A stretch of DNA of 64,000 nt from Annulohypoxylon bovei var. microspora (taxonomy: Eukaryota > Ascomycota > Sordariomycetes > Xylariales > Hypoxylaceae), in contig MU405303.1 of the NCBI GenBank assembly GCA_022836615.1, forward strand, positions 1 to 64,000, written 5' to 3'. Position 1 is the stretch's first letter. Every line of letters begins with the position of its first letter. The notes beneath the pieces were generated by a model. It saw only the letters and a list, made by a program, of their open reading frames with translations. It did no database searches and was not told the origin of the DNA. Shown here one piece after another: positions 55,379 to 64,000 of this stretch. The position numbers were made by a program, and so were the translations under genes.

Positions 55379-58274
55379 TTAACCCCTCCTCCCCAACACA
55401 CCTCGCCGCTCCGGCCTACATTCCATACCCGCCGGAAAGGAGACGGGCCCCGCCTGCTGCCAAAGCAGTTTCGGCCCGGCCTCAAAGTGCCGCGACACCT
55501 CCCCCTGCGCGTAGGGCTGCGGCTCGAAGCGCCACTGCTGGAAGTTCAAACCACGCAGAGCTGCTTTCGGGGTCGGGATCGAGACGGGGGTTGCGGCGGG
55601 GGTTAGGGATGGGGAGGGGACTGGGGCTCGGGATCGGGCGGGGGCTGGACGGGGCGTGGGGTCGCGCGACTGTGCGTCCATTAGGAGCGCGGCGTTGTAG
55701 TACCGCGTACCGGTTTGGGAGAGTGATGTTGGTTGCGAGAAGGGTTGGAATTGCTGTGATAGCTGGGATTGCTGGGACAAGGGATGGGATTGCTGGGAGG
55801 GGGGGAGGGGGAGTTGCGGGACGTAGATGTAGCCCTCTTCGTCTTCTGGGAGGTTGGGTTGCGTTAGGGTGTTAGGATGGGCGAAGTTAGCCTGGAATTG
55901 GAATTGGGACGGAGTCTGGGACTGGGACTGGGATTGAGGGTGAGATTGAGGTGGGAGTAGATGCTCTTCTCCGGCCATATTATTGCTATTGGCGAGATTA
56001 TTGGGCTTCTCGCGATCGGGGTTCGCAATCGGCTGGAAGCTGCTATATGAGAAGCCTGTTCTTTCTCTACCCAACGGCGATGGGGTGTTCTCGAAGTGGT
56101 TGTTTATTCGGGCATTGAATGCGGCGATCGACTCGCGGATAGCGGAGCTGCTGTCTGGGGATGAATATGAGACCTCACTGTCGTTGGTCATGTCGACGAT
56201 GATCGTATCTCCCCCTACTTCTTCTCCTACTCCTTGACCTTTTCCTTCTCCTTGTCTTTGTTCTGCCCCTCGTCCTTTCTTTACCCCTTCTCCTGAAGCA
56301 GAAGTCAAGTTTTCGTCTTCATACATACCCCCGACCTGATTCGTAGTAACAAAGGTACCAGAATTCACCGCAAGCGGTGCTAGGGGACCAAAAGGGGGAC
56401 GGAGCAGACGGGGACGGCAAAATCGATCCGGCGAAGGCTCCGTGGAATCGTATCCGGGCCAGGTCCACACCGGCGTCTTCTTCTTGTACTCGGCTAGCAG
56501 CTCATCGGGATTCGCGGGTCTGCGGGATGGGATATTGCTGAATGGGTCTCCTCTTCTAGGTCTGGAGCCGGGATCTGGAACGCCCCATCGCATACGCGGT
56601 CTAATAGGCGTGAAGGGAGTAACGCGTTGAGGAGTGACGGGTTCTGGTGCGGGCTCTGCGACGGGAGTAGATATGAGTACGTCGTCTGTATCCATATCGG
56701 GTTCGGGAGAGATGTTGAATATTCCGGCAAATGCCTCACTTGCTGCTTGTGCTTGTGCGTGGACGGACACGTCATCTTCTTCCTCCCCTTCCCCATTACC
56801 CTCGATTGTGTCCCGGATACCGTCTGAAACCCCCTGGCCTATGGGAAGAGGACTTTCCAGCACAGCGTCCCCCTCATCATCGACATCACTTGACTCTTCA
56901 TATTCCTCCGCCCCGTCAATATCAGGCTCCAGAAATACATCCCCAAAAGTATCAAGCCTAATGCCGGTCCTCTCATCCTTGGTAGCCAGCGTCGGGCCTA
57001 CGCCCACGGCCCCTTTCACGGAAAAGTGCAGGCCCGTGTACTGGAACAAAAAGTTGATGAACTTGAGGCACGTAGCACAAGGCTGCGAGTCTATCATAAT
57101 CACCGCGGAGCGCGCGTGTCCCAGCGTCGCGACCTTCAGGGTGGGTAGGCTCTTGAGGCACCACTCTAGATCCTTCTCCTCTCCATTCTTAGCCGCCACA
57201 TGTTTCTTAGTTAATTCAACCGCGTACCACGCCGCCAGTAGGACCTCGACGTGTCCGGCATGCGCGCGCCCCCTATGTATATATTCGGCCGGCTGGGCCC
57301 CATTGTCGTGCAGGTTCCCGGGGAAGTGGAACTTTATCAACTCCGCTATGTGATGGAGCGCGATATAATTCCAGTGGTTCGTGTCCAGACACTTTTCGTG
57401 CCGGTCGCCGCCTGCCCGAAACCCGCTGTGGGCCGACATTAGTATGTCGCAGGCAGAGTCCTTGGAGGTTATTATGCCGATGGTCTTGCTGCGGTTGAGC
57501 GGGATGTCGGACCGGATGCGGAGCACGGGCGCGAACACCACGATGTCTCGCCCTTGCTTCGCGAGCTTGTAGTCCGGGAACCCGAGGTCGGAGCGCGGGC
57601 CGCGCACTATAAATGAAGAAAGAGAGTTAGTGAATTCTTCGATATTGAGAGGTAAGAGGTGATGAATTCTTGCGAGAAATGATAAACTAACAAGTTTGAA
57701 GAGGACGTCATGACTCCTGAGACATAGGTACTGGGTCTAAGAAACTTAGGGTTACTTACTGGCACGAACTACGCTTCTACGACCGGGAGAAGACAGTATA
57801 TCATGGATGATCTTGCGTGTATTAGAAGCATCGGGATGCTCTCGTCCTATTCCAACCGTGTTGAGGAAGAAGTCCCTCCGACGTGCCGCGAGACCTTCGT
57901 CTCCCGTGTACGTTGAAGCGAGGACGCGATCGTGGGCCAGAGCAGCGCCCTGTTCGAAGAGAAACCATACTATATCGACATAGCCCATGAGTGCTGCGAG
58001 TTTGCTACGAAACATGGATCAGGCACTTTCTCATCCAGGAGTAAATGGAATAGGGGGAAGCGGTGGGATTGAAAATCTCTGGTGGGGAAAATACTCACAT
58101 GGGTGTCTCACGAAGTCCCCCTTCCACACCAGTTTGAGGTTCGGTCGGTACGTCGATGATGCCTGGTTGGGAAGCTAGTCTGACAACAGCTTCGAGATCA
58201 CCTCTGAGGCAGGCCAGGTGAATATCTCTTAAGCCGAGTTCCGCGTGAGCGGTGAGATGGAAGATATGCTCCAT
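55379..58274 (-). CDS. ankyrin-repeat and deaminase-fold fusion protein with disordered tail
   Basis: Exons 58274-58099, 58004-57760 and 57606-55379 join in phase (2 then 1) and give 882 residues. The N-terminus is ankyrin-like: LRDIHLACLRGDLEAVVRLASQPGI then LAALMGYVDIVWFLFEQGAALA. A zinc-dependent deaminase signature follows: HVE at about 259-261 (His ligand and catalytic Glu) and PCATC at 316-320 (two Cys ligands) inside AVIMIDSQPCATCLKFINFLFQYTGLHF. The last 450 residues are low-complexity, rich in Pro, Ser and Gln (SQSQSQTPSQFQFQ). The frame that opens at 57607 uses a GTG, so the two upstream exons are needed. The substrate (nucleotide, tRNA, DNA or protein) is unknown. The domain architecture is inference from motifs. 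Confidence 0.82.
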
Positions 58275-59723
58275 ATTCCTAGGGGGTATAAGCCGATATT
58301 ACGTGTCAATCAAAACAGTGATTTAGGTAACTAATTCGTGTTTTCGAGTCTATCTTCGACCCAAGTATCGAGACGAGTCTTAAACGGGACGGTAATATTC
58401 AAAAAGGAAAGCTTCAACCACGGCGTCGAGTAAAGGCAATGCGTATCGTTCTATCACAAATTCAATTCTTAGCAAAAACCTGTTCCAGATATGCCTACGC
58501 AAAAGGCACATGAAGAGCAATGCTTACAGCAGATACGATAATTCTTTTAGACTGCCCCTGAATCCTTCAGCGAGGAATAGGGTTTAGATAGATGAATATA
58601 TAATAGATATATATAAGTAGGAAGTTAGGCAGACGAAAGAGCACTTGTAAACAAGATGACACACCGCGGTATAGACCGGTGAGGGGAATGGAGGGTAGGA
58701 CAAGTATAGGTATAAGAGTGAACGATGCCGTCTGTGCTCAAACTCGAGTACATGAAGATACCTACCTACATAGTCCTAGCAAGGAGTCTCGACTTCTACC
58801 TAAACATAATAGGAAAACTGTTAACGGGTCGGGGAACGTGTATATACCTACCTTAGAACTCGGCCCCCATCATACACCTGTAACTTCCTATAACTATCAC
58901 AAACACAATAGCCAATACATAAAAACACTAACACACATTCACGGAGTATCAGGGATGAGTAATAGGTCGAGCCCTAGACGAACCAGCCAGCCCCTTGCTT
59001 TTACAACGTGAGTATACCGTGCGTGGGAGACAGGTAAGCAAGAACCCGGTGGCGTGCGGGGGCGTAAGAGAGAAAAAAAGCAAAAGGGTCAGAGCTTCGG
59101 ATTCTATCATAAGTCATATTTCTACAGTATGAACGATAATCCCCGGACACCAACCATGTCGACGGGAACCCTATCACGAACCCCAACACAAAAATCACAT
59201 CACACCTTAGAAAAGTCAGGAGTAAAGTATAGCTATCAGCAGTTTCGATTTACATAGCTCAAGCGAACATTCTATGTATCTATAGCGAATTCGATCCGAA
59301 CATGTGTCCACGTACGCCAAGCCGTGCAGTATCGTAGATACAGGTACATATACCTTAGAAATCCTTTCCCCCATATGTACATATGTACGTATCCCGTGGA
59401 TATCTGATAGCTCAAATCTGATCCCAGTCAGATTCGAGAAAAAAAAGCGCCCGAAAATAGTCTAGGCAGAAGCGAGACGTGATATATGCAAAGAGCCCTG
59501 TACCGTGCCGGGATAACCGTTGTCGTATCTTTCCATTCCGTTCCGTTTCGTTTGCTCCATTAACCCCGTATCAACTAGCGAAGCAAAGCTAGGTGGGTAT
59601 TGTAAGAGATCCCATCGGTCCCAAGTGGTGACCGAGATCTTCGTGAAATTTGTGTCCTCCTTATGCCCTCGGAGTGACTGCCCAGACCACCGAATTGTCA
59701 AATTCCCCAACCCTAACGCAGGC
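58275..59723. other. intergenic, no gene seen
   Basis: Long spacer including the promoter of the ankyrin-deaminase gene. Frames at 58679-59011 and 59054-59257 are open but lack domain or splice support. Nothing else recognised. Confidence 0.5.
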
Positions 59724-60893
59724 TTACGCCCACTTGGCCAACACGGCCATTAATCCGCATCCCAGCGCCACGCAAAAGAGAGCGCTCATCTGAACCTTGA
59801 GACCGGCATTGCGCATATACTCGTTGAACATGAACTCGTGAGCGAGGAGTTCGACCAAGCCCGTGTAGATCAGGATGCCGGCGCTGATGGAGTCGAATAT
59901 GCCGTTGATGATCAGAGTTTTAGGGCTTCCGGGCTGCAGCGAAGTTCGCACTCCTAGACCGATGGCGATAGAGATAGGGGTGCTGAGCGCATAACCTAGC
60001 GCTAACACGTACGGCATCCAAGCCTTCGAGCGGGGCCACTGGGCGGTTGCGAGACGGGAGCCGAGACCGAGGCCCTCGAAGGTCTGGTGGAAGCACAACA
60101 CGATGTACAGGACGACAAACTCGTCGCCGGCGACCGCGAGTGTCAGGCCAATGAAGATACTATGGAACACGACGCCGAACTCGAGGATGAAGAGGCCGGT
60201 CATCTGCGCGGCGAACGCGGAGTGACTCTCGTCGCCGTGGTGCTCTCGTTGGTGGCCGAGGTGGTCCTCACCGCCGGGCGGATAGCTCACGTCGGTGGGT
60301 AGACCGCCGGTGCCGGCGACGCTCGCGCTGTCCTTAGTAGCGGAGCCGGCTTCCACGTCGCGGTCGGCTAAAGGAGTGCCCTGAGCGTCTGGTCCAAGAA
60401 CGTCCAACGAAAGATTGGTGACCTTAGCGTCGTTGCTATCGTGGGCGTGCCCGAAGAAGTCGAAGCGGCTGGCTAGTAACTCAATGGTGAACATGACGAA
60501 TACGGTCATGAGACAGATACCCGCAGCCCAGTCGTACTCGTTGATAGGGCCATCGGGGAGACAGGGTGATCCGAGAGCCTCGAAGGCTGGGGACAAGAGA
60601 TGCATGAACGCTGTTCCGATGATAACGCCCGAGCCGAAGTACTTCGCGATGAAGAATGCAGTTCCGTTAACCCTCATCCTCGTACGGCGTGCTAGATAGA
60701 CGGGCAAGACGGCGCCGAAAAGCGAACCGACCAAGATGACAAAGATGGACGAGATTCGTAGTCCCATTCGTCCATCATAGTCGTTACCGGTGTCACAATC
60801 GACTATGACGCTAGAACCAGACTCAGTGGCATCGGAAGAGTCGTCCTGTCGTAGTCGAAGGACAGCGCCCACGGCCTGATGTAAGAACGACAT
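59724..60893 (-). CDS. ZIP-family zinc transporter (Zrt1/Zrt2-like)
   Basis: Plasma-membrane importer of Zn2+ (and perhaps Fe2+). Single exon, 389 residues. Eight hydrophobic segments in the ZIP order: first IFVILVGSLFGAVLPVYLA, then TAFFIAKYFGSGVIIGTAFMHLL, then ICLMTVFVMFTIELLA. A histidine-rich cytosolic loop (HLGHQREHHGDESH) sits between helices 3 and 4. Metal-binding helices carry EFGVVFHSIFIGLTLAV (helix 4) and LYIVLCFHQTFEGLGLGSRLA (helix 5), the HSxxxG and HQxFEG motifs. The end LLAHEFMFNEYMRNA and last helix are complete. No start ambiguity. Fungal ZIP genes are usually induced by zinc shortage through a Zap1-like factor; no such site was verified here. Confidence 0.95.
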   Translation of the reverse strand: MSFLHQAVGAVLRLRQDDSSDATESGSSVIVDCDTGNDYDGRMGLRISSIFVILVGSLFGAVLPVYLARRTRMRVNGTAFFIAKYFGSGVIIGTAFMHLLSPAFEALGSPCLPDGPINEYDWAAGICLMTVFVMFTIELLASRFDFFGHAHDSNDAKVTNLSLDVLGPDAQGTPLADRDVEAGSATKDSASVAGTGGLPTDVSYPPGGEDHLGHQREHHGDESHSAFAAQMTGLFILEFGVVFHSIFIGLTLAVAGDEFVVLYIVLCFHQTFEGLGLGSRLATAQWPRSKAWMPYVLALGYALSTPISIAIGLGVRTSLQPGSPKTLIINGIFDSISAGILIYTGLVELLAHEFMFNEYMRNAGLKVQMSALFCVALGCGLMAVLAKWA

Positions 60894-63465
60894 GGTGATA
60901 AGATATTGTCGACTAAGATAAGAGAAGGGATACCAGTGACGAGGACTCTCGTAGTTGACCCTTTCTAACTAGACGCCAGAAGATTGCCGAGAGAGGGCAA
61001 GGAAGGACCCAGATAAATAAGTGACTCGGAACCTTTTCGTAATATGTAAGATTCCGAGGCTGAAAATTAGAATTAGCGGATATGTATGGACGGGAAGATG
61101 CAGATAATAGCTATTTTATCCTTGCAGAGGTAGAATATGAGTATGAAAAAATGGTTCAAGAACAAAAGAACAGTCCAACAAGGTGTACTACCTAACTGGG
61201 TAATATGTCCATAGATGAAAGGGAACAATCTCCTTGTGCGTCGGAAATGGAGAGGAAGTGGAATTTTTACATGCAACTTGAGCCACTAATCGGAGACAGC
61301 TCACGCGAGAGGGAACCTTGATGGCTTATACTATTATACGCCACCAACCTTGAGCCCTGCGTGAGAATAACCTGTTACGTACCCGATTCCATGGATTTTA
61401 CATGCTAGATCGTGATGAACAAGCGAGGCGGGGGTAGGTAGAGAGGTTATTTTGGGAAATGGACTGATGAGAAGGAAATGGACCTTACCTCTCGCTTCGA
61501 GTTCGAAGAAAGACCCAGGTCTTACGAGTACCAGTACCAGCACCAGTACCAGTAAGAGTTGCGTAGACGAGGATAGTCCTCGTTTTGAAACTGTGTGCTC
61601 CAGGCGAGTAGAGGAATGACCGTGTTGAACAGGTCAACTTTGGTGGTTTTGACACCAACAATGGTGAAGTTGAAAATGATGTTGGTGGTGAAGAAAGTAG
61701 TTGCGCGTTTTACAACTGTGAAACGAATAAGTTCCTATGGGTAAGTCGTTCTAAGCTCCGCAATTTTCCAGAAGATCTTAATGAATATACGATCTTGCAG
61801 TAAGCGGGTGTGATCCAAGAAAGCTCTTTTATTGGAAACCACGTAGATCCTGTCTGTGGAAGGTACTCGCGCTTAGGGATCGAAGACGACCATAGAGACG
61901 AAGAACTCTTCGGCGAAGACCGCGGCGAAAACCACAAAAACCACAAAGCCCAGCAAGGACTAGCGAAGACCACGAAGACCACGGCGAATACCTAGATTAG
62001 ACACTAGTTCCACAAGGACGATGTTGACGACCGACTTTGAGTAGACTACGAGGTTGGGTTAGGTAGGTATCTAACGTAGCGTGGGAAGTTAAAGAACGGG
62101 AAGTGTGGTGGCTTCAGATTAGCTAAAGAAAGCCAAGCTTCCAAACAAGTAGGGTGAGTTCAAGGTTAGACGCCCCCATATGTATGAATGGACGGCTACA
62201 AATATGACACACAAAGTATAGATCGAACCAGGGCAGACGATAGGGCGGAATGACATAACACTCTTTATCTCTAAACTTCATTATGTATGACATTGTGACT
62301 GTGACATCGATTTTAATTTGTTCAGCTCGTCTATTAAAAGTAAAAGGTAACAGTACAGTTACTTTGTGTGCGGGAATGGTCTAGTAGAAGTGGGCACAAG
62401 CAAGGGCATGAGAAGAAGAAAAAAACACAGACGAGGGATTTGAAGAGAGAGGAGTAGGAAAGACACTAGGAGAGACAAACGTCGCAAAATGTCATGATTC
62501 TGTCAAAAGTGAGAACCTTGATGGTCAACCACGAACCTGGACTGCAACCGCAACCGCACAAGGTTGAAATAATTGTCAGCAGAGAAGTTGGTTCCTTCTC
62601 CTTGGGCTCTTACTAGATTGCTTAGTCCGGCTTAGACTGGATCCGCATATTCGGCCGACCAATCCTTTTTCGGAAATGATAACAAGGGTTTTGAATTTAT
62701 TGATTTATTATTGGCTAGTCGGTAAACCTTGACCCTCAGTGGAGCATATGTACTTAGGTAAGTATGTACTTCTCATTTTTCACTTGATATTCGATACTCG
62801 ACACTCGACTAGCTTATTCTATCACTGTATGTTTCAAGGAATAAGCCTCGTCGTCGGTAAGCAGAAATAGATCCAGATCCATGGATATGTTTGTCTTAAA
62901 ACCCTACTTGCAGTTTCCCTTTTGAAGACTCATTCCATATAACTAAGGCTTTTTATATTCTTACAGTTTACCTATTCAACTTACTAGTCAACATGAATTA
63001 AGCATTTTCCCGGTGTCCTCCGTGGGCAACGTGACACCCGGGGTTGCCTTCACATGGCTTGGCTATCGTGTGGTAAAAGGTAAAAACAACGACTACCACT
63101 ACCACTCCATACGAACTACGTAATAATGTAACATATCTCGGTTCACAAGGCTGTCTCACAGATCAGACCAGATCAAGATCACGAGTATAAAAACCAACAA
63201 CTAACAACTATAAACTGTATGATCTGCGTTGGTATAAAACGTCACAACCTAACCATAACACCCGTTTTATTCCCAGCCCGAAAATCGCTTGCTCTTCGAC
63301 GACACTACATCCGCCCTATGGACACAAAATCCATAAAATTCCTTCTGGTCTAACAATTACATTCATGACACCGATACCTGCTGACATGACTAATCCCCCT
63401 CCATCAGGATTCGGGGTGTGTGATACGTCGGTTGGGACCGTTACTAGGCGTTTTCAATCCCATGT
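60894..63465. other. intergenic, no confirmed gene
   Basis: Upstream of the zinc transporter, about 2.5 kb. Short frames only. A CCAGTA repeat lies at about 61530-61552 and a GA/AC-rich repeat (GAAGACC, AACCACAAA) at about 61890-61985. Otherwise nothing recognised. Confidence 0.5.
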
Positions 63466-63658
63466 TCATGCGTTAGTCCATTCATCAGGGTTCTCCAATC
63501 TCGACGCTAACTCAGCTGGGCTTGGCTGGCCATCAAGGTTCTCAGCCTCCAGTACGTACCTCCCATCCGAGCTGAACCTCACCTTTACGTCGAGTCTCGG
63601 CGTACCTAACCCCTCCTCTTCAACGAAAATATTGGGGGTTTTCCACTGCAATCTATGA
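63466..63658 (-). CDS. possible terminal exon of a gene running off the right edge
   Basis: An open frame of about 60 codons (WKTPNIFVEEEGLG ... DVKVRFSSDGRYVLEAENLDG ... ENPDEWTNA) has balanced protein-like composition and lies after plausible acceptors (TCATAG or TTGCAG at about 63645-63660). It has no ATG. A second frame at 63777-63989 could be an earlier exon, but no donor matches clearly in phase. It could also be chance. Confidence 0.3.
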
Positions 63659-63734
63659 CTTTACGACGACATCATTGAGAGGATAAGCGCATAGGTGTGG
63701 ATATTTTCTTCGGTATTTCTATTTATTTATATGC

Positions 63735-63762
63735 GTAGGTAGGTAGGTAGGTAGGTAGGTAG
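63735..63762. repeat. (GTAG)7 simple repeat
   Basis: Seven perfect GTAG units. This is the longest of many TAGG/CCTA blocks in the window's non-coding DNA. Confidence 0.97.
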
Positions 63763-64000
63763 CCCCTTTGGGCACACTATGTACATTCATACTGACCCCC
63801 AACTCCCATCCACTCAATGTTACGCGCCATGCATATCACTTTTTGCTGTGTGGTTGTTCTATCCAAGACCAACAGCTTAGAGCAGCTTGCGATATACGGC
63901 ACAGGTAGGCAGTCGTTCAAACAGGTTTCTTCCAAGGCGGCCCCTTTTTCGGCACCGGTTGCAAGGCTTATCATGCGATAGTCCGTCAAGCAGATCAGAC

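Overview
The window is nuclear DNA of a filamentous ascomycete (Pezizomycotina, most likely Sordariomycetes). Genes are split by short GT-AG introns of about 40-125 bases (one of 247) with CTAAC-like branch sites. The protein families are typical of this group: SAT4-type rhodopsin-domain membrane protein, GMC oxidoreductase, P450, Zn2Cys6 regulator, UstYa-type protein, F-box/ankyrin protein and a DUF7580-type protein. No bacterial-style operons, rRNA, CRISPR or convincing tRNA were seen. Function calls come from recognising motifs in translations; no database search was run. || Left third (1-12.6 kb): repeat-rich and damaged. An exact 20 x 28-base tandem array lies at 220-779. Then come a rhodopsin-domain protein and a divergent GMC oxidoreductase / cytochrome P450 pair. 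The P450 is interrupted by a 378-base element with terminal inverted repeats and an 8-base target duplication. A DUF7580-like gene 1.5 kb further on is interrupted by a second, unrelated 781-base element of the same class. In both cases removing the element plus one duplication copy restores the frame exactly, so these are recent hAT-type non-autonomous insertions. || Middle (13-29 kb): a run of secreted or membrane enzymes. These are a PQQ-type sugar dehydrogenase (intronless, GC-rich), a secreted protein with a possible ADP-ribosyltransferase-like pattern, a secreted polyamine oxidase, a conserved unknown protein, a CorA-like transporter, a Delta24-sterol-reductase-like flavoprotein and a secreted choice-of-anchor-B protein. 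From 29.9 to 32.5 kb there is an AT-rich gene desert. || Right half (32.5-64 kb): a Zn2Cys6 regulator, RAD5 (HIRAN-SNF2-RING) divergent from a complex I assembly factor (NDUFAF6-like), a secreted cupin_5 protein, an F-box/ankyrin protein, a six-hairpin-glycosidase-like gene with one nonsense codon, an alpha/beta hydrolase, a charged orphan protein, a UstYa-family protein, an acidic orphan protein, ribosomal protein S19, an ankyrin-deaminase fusion with a long disordered tail, and a ZIP zinc transporter. The last 3 kb is mostly non-coding. || The genes do not form one pathway; this is an ordinary mosaic fungal locus. The points most worth following are the two precise hAT-MITE gene disruptions, the ankyrin-deaminase fusion, the 28-base minisatellite, and a (TAGG)n / TACCTAGGTA motif scattered through almost all intergenic DNA.
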